DNA from: Synchiropus splendidus
Taxonomy: Eukaryota > Chordata > Actinopteri > Syngnathiformes > Callionymidae
Reading direction: 5' to 3'
Assembly: GCF_027744825.2 (NCBI RefSeq)
Contig: NC_071348.1
Coordinates: 14,107,563 to 14,171,562, forward strand
DNA length: 64,000 nt
Of this stretch, positions 1 through 13,269 are shown piece after piece; the stretch's first letter is position 1, and every line of letters starts with the position of its first letter. A program made the translations under genes and the position numbers. The notes beneath the pieces were generated by a model that saw nothing but the letters and a program-made list of their open reading frames with translations, ran no database searches and was not told the DNA's origin.

Positions 1-827
1 CATATTGAGGTGTAAAACCTTTCCTGTCTCCGCACTGGACCGTGGTAGAGTGTCACAGGGGAGGTGCTCGCTCTTGACACCCCCGAGGCTGGAGCATGCA
101 CTCCAGGACTTGATGTCCTGTTGTTGGCTGGAGCTTGGACAGGGATGAGGCGAGTCTGGGACAGAGCGTTACTTGGTTTATGACTTTGTCACAGCCAAAC
201 TGCACAGAAGCACACATTCAGAGCTGGACACGCACCGGGCACCTCTTCACTTCTGGAGAGACGTCACTCACTGGGCAACCCCTCCCACATGCAGCAGACA
301 CTCTACATTCACGCCTACAAAAGCCGGTTTTAAGGCTTGGAACGCATTATTTCTTTTTCCATTCATTGTAATGGGAAAAATCGATTCAGATTTCGAACAA
401 AACGCTTCTCGAACGGCCGTCTGGAACGGGTTGTGGTCGAGAACTGAGGTACCACTGTATTTGATAATGACCCAAATGTCTACCTTCAGTTCCAAACACA
501 CTTTGAGAAAAGCTGGCTTTTATGGTGTGGCTTTGATAATGCATCATTGGCGTCCAAGAAATAATTCTCTTAAAACACAGATTAGATTATGTTCGTGATT
601 GTCACAATTATTAACAAAATAGGGAGAAAAACTACATGTCAAGGATGTTGCATCTAATTTACTGTTTAAATAAATGCTTAGAATAGGCGCACAAGCTACT
701 CTTTTGGTCTCTGTGGGTTCACTCGTGCTCACAGACACTTGTGTTGTTGACCCCTGTACTAGCTTTTTCCCCCCTATTTTAAATCAGTGTTTAGGGTTTT
801 GTTTTAGTGGGATGGCTTTATTTCCAG
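1..827. other. 5' flank or intron of arnt, no coding exon recognised
   Basis: The first recognised arnt exon begins at 828 in mid-protein, so this stretch is probably arnt intron, with the N-terminal exons lying outside the window. No sequence resembling the ARNT N-terminus was found. Around 320-465 there is a segment ending in a phrase (about 440-458, 'gagaactgaggtaccactg') that looks like a dispersed fish repeat; this is a recollection, not a search result. Confidence 0.5.
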
Positions 828-3800
828 GTTTTTGGAAGAAGATCAGACTTTTGCCGATAAGGAAAAACTAGCAAGGTATGGCCTGTACCGATGTGCAAGG
901 CTTCCACTTCTGCTTTTAACTGCATCAATATTTTGTGCACTGATCGGATACTATCCTGCCTGGCTGGGACCCCAACACATTGTGAATTTGACAGAACCCA
1001 AATACTGGTGTACTTAGCCACACCCTGCATCTGTTTTGGCATTAGTCTCAATGTCATGTTTCTATATCAAAGGTTGCTTCTCTGAATTCTCCACCCAGGT
1101 ATATGTCACTAACGTCTGCACTGTTCGAAATATAAGTATCACTTTGGTTGACCTGTCTTCTTATCTTCTTGTTATTGCTGCTCTTGGTTTTTTCTATAGC
1201 CTTTCTCTTCCTTTTTCATTGATCATGATCTCCTGCTTCCATTATTATCCATATTTTCATCATATTTTCAACTGTTCTTGAAGAAATGGCATTCTGGAAA
1301 ATAAAATCTAATCTCTAAACTATATTCTATTTTGTCCCCCTGTCCACCTGCTTCCCCTGCTTGGATTATCCCCATCCTCCTTTTTGGCTCCACTTCCCTC
1401 TTTACTGTCATCAGGGAGAACCACAGTGAGATAGAGAGACGGCGGAGAAACAAAATGACTGCATACATTACAGAACTATCAGATATGGTGCCTACTTGTA
1501 GTGCACTGGCACGAAAACCAGACAAACTAACCATTCTGCGAATGGCTGTTTCGCATATGAAGTCTCTGAGAGGAAGTGGAATCCCGACTGTTGATGGCTC
1601 ATACAAACCCTCCTTCCTAACAGATCAGGTATGAATAAAAATTTGATTTTCCTGTTTTTGGATTTTCCTCTTTCCTTTTCCAAATCAAAGGCACAAGTGT
1701 TATTAAAGTATTGATTTCCTCCTATAATGATGTGCAGAACACATTTATGTTCAGACGACCCTTTTCTGGGTGAAATTATCATTTTCAGAAAGGCAGTTTG
1801 TAAAATTATTATGGATGCCGAGTTGTCATTATAGACCTTACACAGTATTTAAATTGCCTTTTTACCCATGACTGTAGGAGCTGAAACATCTCATCCTGGA
1901 AGCGGCTGATGGCTTCCTGTTTGTCGTGTCTTGTGAGACCGGTCGCATCGTTTATGTCTCAGACTCTCTGATTCCTGTGCTGAACCAGTCTCAGTCCGAT
2001 TGGCTGGGTTCTTCCCTTTACGATCAGCTTCATCCGGATGACACAGAAAAGTTAAGAGAACAGCTCTCAACTGCAGAGAACAACAGCACAGGTAATACGT
2101 TGCACTGTGGATTGTAAGTTTGTTTATTAATAAAGTAAGAATTTGTTACTGTTGCTTTTCATAGGGAGAATGTTGGACCTGAAGACGGGAACAGTGAAGA
2201 AGGAAAGCCAGCAATCCTCAGCCAGAATGACAATGGGTGCTCGGCGATCTTTCATCTGCAGAATGAGGTCTGGAATGCTGTTTATCTTTTTGCTGCGTCC
2301 AATTCTTTTGGCATCATTTTGTTAAGGTGTTGTGATTTCTCCAGGTGTGGTTCATGTCCTGTGGAACCTTTGTCCATGAACAGACTGAACTTTCTAAGAA
2401 ACAGGAACAGGTAATATTCCTGGTACTGTTTATATTCAAGTAGCGGGGTTGGGTGGTAGCATTGTAAATGAAGGGGAACATCCTCACTACCAAATGCTCA
2501 ATTTTATTATAAATTTATAAATCTTGTCGACTAGTGTTGATCCCCTGCTGTTTTGTCACCAGCCCTCTGGGCAGTGAGTGACCCAGGTAGTTTGAGCTGT
2601 GTGCCAGAATTTTGTCAGCGGTCTTGCTGAGTTCATTTCAGCAACATGGCACATTTTTGTGTTTGGGAAAACTGGTCGATTTGAAGCAAATGTTGTTCAG
2701 CTCTGCATGTTGTTTGATAGGCTTATTTGATGTGTGTCTCCTATTAACTGCACATTGGCCGCACAACAAAAACGAAAACTTTCCTGATCTCATGTTTATA
2801 TTGTTTAAATTGCAATTTTGATCAGAAATTTATAAATTGTTAGTCCTGTGTCATGTGGTGTTTTTGTTGTATTATTTTATTTTATTGCCCAGTTCAAGGG
2901 AATTATTACTGCATGTTTTCCAATATTAAATGGGCTCAGATCTATTGTGGTTTGACACAAATATGAAAGAGTCAGTATAATGAATATGGAAAAAATATGT
3001 GACATCCAATAATATTCCTGAGGTTGTAGTGTAAAATTATATCCATATTGGAGATATCAGGATTTGAAAAGATATGTGCATTCTCCACTGTGCTAGTGAG
3101 GTAGAAGGAAAGGAGACCAGTGATATTGAGGACATTCCTCAATTTCAAAAAGAAAGCTCAATCTTTGCCCGTACACAGTTTCTATTTCCTGACTCTGCTT
3201 TTATTTTATCAAGAAACGGATTGGGAGTGGCAAAGGAAGGGGAGCCCCAGTATGTAGTGGTCCACTGTACAGGATACATAAAGTCTTGGCCGCCTGCAGG
3301 TAAATGAACTTCAGTAGCGGAAAGTAAAGTTGTTTAAATTTGGATACTGATTTCTTCTAGTCATATGAGGAATGATAAATATCATGCTTGTTTGCCATGT
3401 AAACGGTGTCCCATGTGTTTTAGGAGTGTCGCTGTCAGAAAGTGAAGCAGAAAACACTCAGGGGAGTCGCTACTGTCTAGTTGCCATTGGAAGATTGCAG
3501 GTATGAATAACCTGCATTTTGTCAAGCAGTCATGCTGTACCGGCTCATTCATGATTTGATGAAAACCATTGCAGCCCACTTTTAAGTCTTAGCTCCACTT
3601 AGGGAAGTCAGGATGCTGGCAGCAGTGTGTGATCTGAGTGGTCGGCTGACTGACTTCTAATACAAAATGACTTCATTAAGTGTTAGCGATTCACTTCAAT
3701 CGAAAATGACCATCTTGCTCGTATATCCATAAACTGCTGCCAGTTGTGGGGGAATGTAATTGCCTTTTTGATAGCCTTTTTTGCTTCCTAGGTGACATGT

Positions 3801-6800
3801 TGCCCTGGTGATACAGACATAAACAGCATCAGTGTCCCAGTGGAATTCATCTCACGCCATAATTGCCAGGGTATCTTCACTTTTGTTGATCATCGCTGTG
3901 TTGCTGCTGTTAGCTACCAGCCTCAGGTAAACGTCTTTTGTAAACAATACTTGTGTATGACAATTTGCTGTTCTTTGTCTTTCTTTTTTTGATGATTTTT
4001 TTTCTTCAGGAACTGCTGGGCAAGAATATTCTTGAACTTGCTCATCCAGAAGACCAAGGTTTATTGCGAGACAGCTTCCAACAGGTGCATGTCTATTAAT
4101 GTATTATATCTAACTTAAAATGAAATGCACCTCTTTGCTTTGTAAGGTACTGCCATTTTATGAGAAGCATGAGGGATAAATTAGTGGAATCGCTTTCTCA
4201 TTCTTAGTCAGAGATGGGTGTTGTTTGAATTTGAACAATTCAGATTCCAAATTATTCTCATACTCCCAACTTTCTGGCACAGATCAGATCCTGCTATGAG
4301 CTTAACTAAACTTATGGCCTGTAATTTTTTTGTATAAATCATTGTCGATCCTTGTTAAATCAGTTTAAATGAAGGGATCATGTTTTGACACTCATAGATT
4401 AACACATTCTGCGCTGCCAACCGGCTTTCCGTATTCTTTTTTCATTAAACATTACAAAACGAATTGGAGCTCAAGATACGTGTTGTTCAAACAGTTTCCC
4501 TTATGTACTCCAGAGCAGTCTGTCTGCTGATTTTACACGCACAGAACTGAGCAGTCTCTGTCTATGATTCCTGCTATGCAGAGACACTGTGTCTCTTTAA
4601 TCACTCCTGCAGAAGAAGAACACATGTGCGCTGGGTGTGGAAGAAACTAGAATGCATTGCTTATGAATGCATTCTGGGGCTCTGCAGAAAAGAGGCCAAG
4701 ATCTGATATCCCTCTAAAATGGCTTTGTTGTCGTCCTCATCTTTGCACATACTGTACGTTTAGTGTTTACGCTTCATTTAAAAAAATCTTTGTTGAACTT
4801 GTTCACAGGTGGTGAAGCTGAAAGGCCAGGTTCTGTCTGTGATGTTCCGCTTCCGCTCCAAATCAAAGGAATGGATTTGGATGAGAACAAGCTCTTTCAC
4901 ATTCCAGAACCCATTTTCAGAAGAGATTGAATACATCATTTGCACCAATGTTAATGTCAAGTGAGTCGAACCTTGTTTATGGTTTTGAATAACTTCATAC
5001 CATCTGATGTCACAATTAGCGCTTGACCCTTTCTCAGAAGGATTTACACTTATAGAGGTGGCATCTGGACCTTTAAAAAAAATAAATAAATCAAAAGAAT
5101 AAAGAAAATATTTACCATGACCTGCCGCCACTGCCCCTTCTAGTCACCAACAAGCTTGCTAAGTCAGTGCCTTTAAACAAACCCACCAATGAACATTGTC
5201 TCCTGCACCTCTTCCCTAAAACCCCCTGTGATTGTGGGGTGATAGAAACTCCACTCCGGACAGCCTCACTCCCATCTCCTCACCAGGGGGTTCACTTCCT
5301 TCCTCTCTGAGTCAGAGCAGTCCAATTGGCCCTCCTGTGGTGCTGAGCCCAGGGCAAGGGCCTCCAAGGTGAGACCAGGTCTGCGCCGAATATCCTGCTT
5401 CATTGGAGACCGTGGGCTGCTTTATGTGGGAGGCTTTCTATCAAACCTGTTGTGTTTTTGTTTGTTTTTTTCAAACCTTCTTCCCCCTATTTTTCAGTTG
5501 TCTAACACCAGACCTGCAGTCTGGGCGGCGTTACATTTCATGTGTATCTATGCAGCTGACTTCCATTTCAGTTGAAGTGTGTATTCTCTTTGACCCCTTT
5601 CTCCCTTTGTGTTGCCATGGTGACTGGTGGTGGGTCTAGGGCCAGCAGGTGCTGAAAGTTTGACAAAGGCGAGCGTGTTTATGGATTTTCATTAAACAGA
5701 ACTACAATCATCACTTAATCCATTTTTCCAGGCAATTGCAGCAGCAACAGCAGCAGGCAGAGCTGGAAGGAACTGGGGCGAGAGACGGACACTATGAGCC
5801 AGGACCAATCTCCCTGCCACAGGTGAACTCCTTTCAGTTCAGCATCAGTTGTTAACTCTTGTAGCTTTTTAATTAACGCGACTGTTTTCATTAGATGCCA
5901 GTGCAGCCAATTCAAGCGGTTGTGCAGGACCACAGCAAGAATCTGGAAAAAAACGACATCTATCCGCCTCTCTTCCAAGGCCCTGACCAGACGAAGGTGA
6001 TACCTTCCACATCCACCCCCTCTGCCCAGATCTATCCTCACGCCAACAACTTCACAGCCGGACGCTCCACTGATGTATATAGGTGGGCAAAGATCCCTTT
6101 TTTTCAGCTTTTCTCTAGTGTTACATTTCCGGACCACCTTTAATAGATGCAGCGTAGTGTATCTATTGCCATTGGTTCCGTTTCTAGTTTTGTGCATTTT
6201 TGTGGACTCATTACCTTAACTTTTCTTAGCAGGCCACTTGGCATGCCACAGATGACACAGCAAACCCACTCAGCAGGGCAGATGCTTTCTCAGATGTCGC
6301 GCCAGAATGGAACTCCTCTGTCGGGAGCTCCCACCAATACCAACAGTCCCCTTCATGGAGTGTCATCCGGGGGTTGGGCAGGTCCTGGAGCAGTACAAGG
6401 AAGTCGCCAACAGTTCACTAATCAGGTAACAGAACATTTTTTTTTTTATTTACATGCAGGCTTTTGTGATATCCAAATTATATGAACATGAGCACGTTTT
6501 ATTATGCTATGCAAGTACAATTATATTAACAATAGACTAAACATCTTCAAAAAATGTGGTTGGAACCTTATAATGGTGCTACTCTTACTCTTTGTTGAGT
6601 CTCATAAGTATTCTGTTGGCAGGTTCCTCCTCAGGCTGCAAAGAGCATGTCACCACAGTTTCCAAACATGGGGGGCTTCGGAGGTGGTTCTTCCAATTCT
6701 TTTGCCCAGATGCCTACAGGTGCTGCACCCAGCCAGACTGCCGGTGCAAACTATCCTCCCATGAACACTCGTGCCACTCTCAACACCAATGGTTATGGTA

Positions 6801-7895
6801 TGTTCAGTTCATTAATGTAAGCACTCGTGTCCTGTGAATATAGAGTTGACAAAATGTGTTTCCTCTGTACCAGATGGTTCTCACTCTGGCGCTCAGTTCC
6901 CTTCTCGTGCAGCAGAGGCAGTGTGGCCTCCGTGGCAGGGACAGCAGCACCCACAGAACAACGCAGAACAGCATCCACACGCTCAGGGCAACCAGCAAGA
7001 TATGTTCCCTGTGAGTATCTACTATCTCGACTAGTCACTGACTATCTTAACGACAAGTCAGCATATGAGGTGTAACGGTTGATGAACACAGCAACTTGTT
7101 AAGGCGCTGAATATTATCCTGAAATTGTGCAAAATTTGACTATAGTTTGGCTATATACTTTTCTCCTACTCGATTTTGACTAGGCGTGACAACAATGGAT
7201 TATTTAGATTTAACTGCAGCTACTTCCATCATTAAACTTTAAGGGTTAAATTGTGTGAGTGATAGGGCAACAGATGCAACAGAGCTGAGGGCGATACTGT
7301 TGCTGGATCCAGAGTGCGTTGTACAACTAATGTCACAGTGTTTCTACGGTGAGCGGAGCGTAGCTTGACAATGTGCTGCATGGGGGGCATTAATCCGGTG
7401 TCTGTGTCCTCTGAGATCCATTGTTTTAGTTGGCACCAGTTTACTTCACAGCCGGCGCTGGGAGGATCCGGCATATACTTGGATTCAAGTTCATATATGA
7501 TTCTGGTTTAAAATATACTGTAAAACTCAGATATAAAACTTTTTGACTGGGCTCAGTGTTTAGAATGTTCCTCAAGTTCCCTGTGATTCTTGGAGGGAGA
7601 CATGACTGAATCAAGCAGCTTACACAGTTAACCTCGAACCTGCGCCCAGGTACATGGACTGAGTTTATCAGACAGACTTCGGCTAAAATGATAGTGTTCA
7701 CAACTCCACCTGGTTGTTGTTTACTCACTATCTCACTGATTTGTCGCCATAATATGCAGCAACATTTCGCTCTTATGGAACATATTAATGAACTGCTTTT
7801 TTTCTCTCTAGGACGTTTTGTCTATGCTGGACCAGCCTTCTAATTTTAACAGCGATGACTTTGAGATTCCCATCTACCCTTCGTTCAACGAGTAA
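828..7895 (+). CDS. arnt: ARNT (HIF-1 beta), bHLH-PAS transcription factor, 5'-incomplete
   Basis: This is the nuclear dimer partner of the aryl hydrocarbon receptor, HIF-alpha and other bHLH-PAS proteins. Exons read in phase: 828-875, 1415-1628, 1878-2091, 2165-2267, 2345-2410, 3214-3299, 3424-3500, 3792-3926, 4010-4084, 4809-4960, 5246-5368, 5732-5822, 5895-6082, 6233-6425, 6623-6797, 6874-7010, 7812-7895 (TAA), about 720 codons. The second exon holds the basic-HLH ([20 protein letters not shown]). PAS-A follows in exons 3-5 and PAS-B in exons 8-10 ([28 protein letters not shown]). A Gln run and a Ser/Pro/Gln-rich activation tail complete the protein. The short exon at 828 (ending ADKEKLAR) and the residues KMTAY and MKSLRG point to ARNT1 rather than ARNT2. 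No frameshift is visible; the start codon lies upstream of the window. Confidence 0.95.
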
Positions 7896-9180
7896 CTTTC
7901 CAGGCCAGGCCTTCCCTGAGAGTTTCACTGTTCTGCTCCAGTTCAATCACTTTTTCCTGCTCGGAGAGTGGCACTCTTCCTTTGCTTTGCACGGCTTAAC
8001 TCGCACTGCCATACACTGAGAAGGAAGCACTTCTGTTTCGACTTTCTTCTGACTCAAAAGACTATTCCAGACGTTGTGAAGACAAATCACTAGCTAGCAC
8101 TACCCAAAGTTTAGAACGCAGAGCCACAATCAAATGGACCTCACAGAAACAATGTAAAAACAATCTTAGGAAGTGGACCTAATCACACAGAAAGAGAAAA
8201 AGGCCTTTTATTTTTGTATCTTCCTGGTTTCACTCAGGCATTATGATAGCGTATTTTGTTGTTCTATTGTGAGCATGTAGATGAATCACTCTTGTTGGTT
8301 TAAACTCTCAGGAAAGTTAATCAGCTGTTGCACGCACAATACTGTGTCTGTCCTCACTTGGTGTCCTCATCGTGTCTCTGCATGCAAGCACTACTTTCAC
8401 GGAGCGCTTCTACTTTATGTTGTGAGTCCTGCACACGGTGGCTTCACCTAAAACTTCAATTGTTGTATTCGCTCACAAATGCAATGTGCATTCACGTAAC
8501 TTGCTTTGTCTCTTCTCTGCCAGCCTGCATCACTGATTTGTTTCCCTTCCTTTTTGTGGAAGAAATCATGCAGCAATATTTAACAAGCAGTAATTGTCTT
8601 TTTAAAGCCATTCTTTCATTGTTTCTCTAGATATTTTTAAATGCAAATGCTCAATAATGAGGATTGATTGATTTATTATGTTTCCCATGTGTTGTGATTC
8701 CCCCTCCCTCCCCCACACAGATGCTCTTTTAACTTGTGGGTCTGTGTTTTATGAACTGGTTTGATCAGGGTATTAAGGATGAAAATGGAAATAGGTCAGA
8801 CTGAATCCATTTGAAAAAGAATGTTTAAACAATGTGGAGAATGATTACATTTAAGCGTTCTTGTCAGCAATATACTTTGTATCATAGGAAATCTCAACTT
8901 TGAGGAATGGAAGATTTCTCAAATGTTGGCTTTAGTTTCACTGCCGCCCTTTTTTGATTCATACTCAAGTCGTCTTGTGATAAATGTATACTTTTCCAAT
9001 TTTTACAAATGGTATCTCAGTGGTTGTGTCGATTAGTGTTGGAAAACCTCTGGTTGCTCTCGATCCAGGTTTTTTTTAAGATGTGAACTTTTATCACTCA
9101 GTAAAACACAAATATATTAAGATACTGTATATGTTTATGAAATGGTTGGTTTTGTAATAAATTGATATATTGTCATTCTT
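7896..9180 (+). other. arnt 3'UTR with polyadenylation signal
   Basis: The sequence after the arnt stop has no convincing reading frame and is AT-rich. A canonical AATAAA lies at 9156-9161, which fits a 3'UTR of about 1.3 kb. The exact cleavage site is inferred. Confidence 0.6.
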
Positions 9181-10046
9181 TTGGTTGTCTTGAAGCTGTA
9201 GCATTTTTTTTATTTTATCCTTAATCACATGAACATTTATGCTCGCCCCCTGTCGTAGGTGTTTGAGCAAGGCACTTCGCTGATCACACTCATGCAAGAG
9301 TCATGGCTGTTTTCGGTTACTTCCAAGCCTGAGTTCACTTCCGTGGCACAGTTTTATGTTCTTCACTCGAAACAGAAACCAACTTTGCTTGACCGGTATC
9401 TGTTTTCTTTCTTCATTCTATCATCCGGTGAAGGTGCGGAGAGGTGTTTCTTGTTCCTGTTCCTGTGTTCACACCACAATAGTGAATAGAAACAGAAATG
9501 TGAACAGCTGCTTTTAACGTGAAGTCGCTCTTGTGGCATCAGAATACAAGCAATCTGCATATTTTTGGCCAGGATCAGTTTGCAAGCCTCTTAAGTGGAT
9601 TGCTGCTTGGCGTCATATCCTCTTTCTCTTCCAGAACATTTTTGACCATTTGCCACCCCAAAAATCTCCTCAAAATGACACACTATAAACTATATTCAAA
9701 ATCTTTTTTTGAATGTCTTGTCATAAAGAAGTACAACTCTGCTGTCCAGGTGTCTCCTCTTGTGAGGCGCCATTCTCCTGAAGTGACCAGAGAGATGCCC
9801 GGGGTGTTCTAATCTCAGGAACAGCCTGTTACCAAAAACCTTGTTAACTATTGATGAGGGACACAGGTGCCAAACAGGGCTGTCCACATACCTATCTGAT
9901 GTTGAGGGCGATGAGCATGAGTGGACTCACACCTATAGGCAAGGCTGAAATGGATTTTGGGTTTCAGAAAAGTTGACTCAGAGGATGCTTGCAACATAAG
10001 GACAGAATCCCAACTCACACAGGACTACCTTGCATTCTGAGTCAAC
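9181..10046. other. intergenic region between arnt and the cortexin-domain gene
   Basis: No gene was recognised. The last few hundred bases should contain the promoter and 5'UTR of the small gene starting at 10047. No clear TATA box or other motif was identified. Confidence 0.4.
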
Positions 10047-10232
10047 ATGGATCCACCAAAGCTCCCGGTCACCAGGTTGGATGTGGATGTGGATCTCGGC
10101 TTTGTGCTTTTCTTCTTCACCCTCCTCTGTTTCTTCTTGCTGGTGACTATTGTGCGCTGTGCTCAAATGGTGCTGGACCCGTACAGCGCCGTATCGGTCT
10201 CCACCTACCAGGAGGAGCAAACTGAGGAATGA
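10047..10232 (+). CDS. cortexin-domain single-pass membrane microprotein (CTXND-like)
   Basis: This is a single-exon 61-codon frame. A hydrophilic N-terminus (MDPPKLPVTRLDVDVD) is followed by one hydrophobic transmembrane segment at about residues 18-37, then the family signature VRCAQMVLDPYSAVSVSTY and an acidic tail (QEEQTEE). The R-C-x(4)-x-DPYS core directly after the membrane helix is the hallmark of cortexins and cortexin-domain-containing proteins (CTXN, CTXND). The short length and the DVD-x-GF entry to the helix resemble the CTXND subgroup more than classical neuronal cortexin 1-3. I recall CTXND2 lying near ARNT in human 1q21, which would fit, but I did not verify it. Function is not established. 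Confidence 0.8.
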   Translation: MDPPKLPVTRLDVDVDLGFVLFFFTLLCFFLLVTIVRCAQMVLDPYSAVSVSTYQEEQTEE

Positions 10233-10737
10233 AGGTGACTGTTCATCATGATGCCCTTGTGTCACTCAAACACTAAGTTTCTATCTGCAGAAGTAGAACT
10301 AATGCATAATGGTTGAAGCTGAAATGACACTGGTGATGTCTTGAAGGGGTCACCTCAATGAACCATTGAAGGTGAAATTCTTCGATGAAAGTAGCGCACA
10401 GATGTTTCAAATTTTCAATTATGGGAGATTGAAACACGTTCATTGTAATATATTCGTGCAAGTTTGTTGTTATAAAGCCAAGGCCTTGGCCTCCGTGACA
10501 AGTGTGGAAAAGCATGTAAATGTATCTTCGCACAAAATGTGCTCACAAAAGATTTCATGACGAATTGAAGATGAAAACACTCAGCATTAGGTGCAAGAGT
10601 GAGCATTTACAGATGTTTAACACAGGGAAAGGATATTCGCACAACTTGGACATGCAGTATAATGCAGATGTTCTTCAACAGTATTTTATTTTTCCTGAAA
10701 TTTTATTATTGCATGTAGAACAAATAACCGCAGTGAA
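10233..10737. other. 3' flank of the cortexin-domain gene up to the transposon edge
   Basis: No coding signal was recognised; this is presumably 3'UTR and intergenic DNA. The 6.1 kb inverted-repeat element starts at 10738. Confidence 0.4.
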
Positions 10738-11160
10738 GTTGGTTGGATTGACAGACATCCGCTCCAGGACGAACGCCGCCAGCCGCCGTTCCCTCCCCGA
10801 CTAGTGCTCGCTGATCGCGGACTGAATATTTGTCAAGTAGCGCTAACGCTGCTTAACACGGTCGGTTAGGGACGGTCAACAAATGTCTCGTCTTCGTAGA
10901 TTTTCCTCAATAGCTTCCAGGAAAAGCGTCCATCAGGGTCCAAAGGTTTGAATATTCAGGGACACGAGACACATCTGTCACAGACATTTATGTTGCCATA
11001 TTGAACGTAATATTTCTAATATTAATATTTTGCTAATATATTTTTAATATTACCTCAATAGCTTCCACGAAAAGCTGCCATCAGGGTCCAAAGGTGTTGT
11101 GAATATTCAGGTGACATGAGACACATCTGTCACAGACATTTATGTTACCATATTACTCTT
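10738..11160 (+). repeat. left terminal inverted repeat with two subterminal units
   Basis: The outer about 170 bp is followed by two copies of a unit that begins 'cctcaatagcttcca' (about 10907 and 11053) and contains 'gacacatctgtcacagacat'. The reverse complement of 16505-16853 matches this arm in the same order. Confidence 0.85.
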
Positions 11161-12119
11161 AATTAATTAATTATGATATAACTTTTTGATATGGTTTATC
11201 AATTGCTGCTTGGTCATCTGACCAAATGATTTCTCTGACTCCCCTTTAGTAATTTTGCAGAACAAAAGCTTTAACTTTTTATTATGTTTATTGGAAAATA
11301 GAGAATGAATTAATTCATGTTTATTTCAATCCTGTTACATTCCAAACAGATGTGTGTTACAAACATACAGATGTATTATTTTACATGTTACATGACAATA
11401 TTATAAGCATTAGATCACTTGGATTCTTCTTGGATACATTGCATACAATACTGTTAACATTTTTCTTCCATGATTCAGAGATTGAAAAAGAGCAGAGTGA
11501 CGAACACTTCTTATAACGTCTTCCCAATATTCCCACTTAACCTGTTTTTGGGTCCATGGTTGTATGTAGTTGTTGGGTTTTGTTGTTTGTCTATGTGTGC
11601 TTAAGCATATCCATCCTTTTGAGGTCAAATTGTGGGGAAAACACCCACTTGTGAGGTGCTGGGGGGGAGGCTGGGGAAAGCATTATGTCAAAGACAAGAC
11701 TCCACAAAGATAGTGCCACAAACGTGTGTGTGTGTTTATGAATTTTTTTTTTTTGCGTGTGTATTTGTCTGTGTCTGTGTATTTATTCCATTGTGTGTGG
11801 TTTGTTTTTGTCCTCTGTGCGTTGCTAACCTTCAGTCTCTTTGGATTTCTAAAGTCTCTTCTCCACAGTAATCTTGCACTCTCTGTGTCAGATACATTTC
11901 CTTGAAAGCCCTCATGTTGTGTAGGTTTTTCATGTCCTTTGGTACCTGAGTTCCACATTTTCACTTTCACCACTGCAGTGTACACCTGTCTCAGTGTGGT
12001 CCTATGATATGGTTGGTAGGAATTCCCTCTTCATCTCTGCTCCTCCTCATCAGGAGTTAGTTTTTGGAGATGGTCTTTGTAAATAGCAGTCTGTTTCAGG
12101 CTCTGAACATGACTGACAT
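11161..12119. other. transposon interior, no gene recognised
   Basis: AT-rich sequence with a short TG-rich tract near 11720-11790. It may include the 3' part of the minus-strand LINE that is clearer at 12120-13090, but I could not place its end. Confidence 0.35.
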
Positions 12120-13090
12120 TGTTTATCTCTCCACGAGCTCAGGAAATTACAGAATTCTTGCTTTTGTATGTGCTGTGCATTTGTATGTGCTGTGTAATCT
12201 GCCTTAGACATTATTCTAACAGCCTTCTTCTGAAGCAGAAGCTGTGGTCTGGTGGTATTTTGGTCAGTATGTCAGAGTACAGTACAGTGTTGGCAACGCT
12301 CTTTTATTCAAGTTATATCAGCATTTGTTCATTATAAACAGCTGTCTGGAAATTTGGATTCTGCTGTTTGTGTGCTGTTTGGACACGAGTTGCTTGTCTA
12401 TACTGAAACCCATGATTTCCACCTCTGATACCATCCATCTATCATCAGTTAACCAGTGCTTTTGTCCTGTTCAGGGTTGCGGGTAATGCTGAGGTCTATC
12501 CCAGCAGTCATTGGGCGAGAGGCAGGAATCCACCCTGGACAGGTTGCCAGTCCATCACAGTTCACCTCTGATACTTACTAATATTTTCTCATTAATTGTA
12601 AATTGTCACGTCTCCATCCACAATTCGATCAGAAAAGATCATTTAGCATTTAGGGCATTTTTTTTCCCTACATTTAGGGAGTCTATTTGTGTCATGCAAA
12701 AATGTAATTTTCTTCATTTGCTTGTCCATGTTCTCAATATATGTTTTTCGATCCCCTTCACTATTGATGATGTGTATTGATGATTTATTGACAATTTGGG
12801 TCCCAGAACTGAGCCTTAAGGCACTTCCATTTCTCTCTTTCTGGTTTAACATTCTTGAGCTCCACGTCCTGCTGCCTCCTGCTCAGGTAGCCTTTATTTT
12901 TTTGAGAACAGTGTGTCATGGTCAATAGTGTCAAATGCTTTTTTTTTTTATTTTTTTTTTTTTATTCATGATATATTCCAATCGTATCATTCCTTTTTTT
13001 TTCAACTGCTGCTCCAATGTAATCCATTAGACTCTTCATTGCGATGAGGGTTGATCTCCTGCACCTAAATCCAAACTGTCTATCATCCAG
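12120..13090 (-). mobile_element. degenerate non-LTR retrotransposon (LINE) reverse-transcriptase fragment
   Basis: Read on the minus strand, scattered RT landmarks appear in the right order: QFGFR near 13063-13077, KAFDTIDHD near 12914-12942, P-stop-GSVLGP near 12798-12822 (TAA where PQGSVLGP has Gln), and LQKKAVRIMSKADY near 12200-12240. Frameshifts and stops lie between them, so it is dead. The clade cannot be decided by eye. It lies inside the inverted-repeat transposon, in the opposite orientation to that element's own coding remnants. Confidence 0.75.
12470..12565. repeat. short dispersed repeat inside the LINE fragment
   Basis: The phrase 'cagcagtcattgggcgagag' followed by 'ccctggacaggttgccagtc' is, from memory, a very common interspersed motif of fish genomes. 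It interrupts the LINE fragment. The boundaries are approximate. Confidence 0.5.
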
Positions 13091-13269
13091 TACATTTTTT
13101 TTCAGTTTTTGTTTTTTTTGTTTGTTTTTTTGTCACTTTCTTTTGCGGGGGGATTAACTTTGTAACCTTTGTTCTTTCCATAAACGTTACTACTGCAGTG
13201 GTAAGCGTGTATGACCCCAAAATAATGTTCTTTTTTTGCATTAGTGGTTTCATTTCATATTTTTTGTTG

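Noticed and set aside
5715..6197. 160-codon minus-strand open frame
   Set aside because: Antisense to two arnt exons whose + strand phases, splice sites and family similarity are clear.
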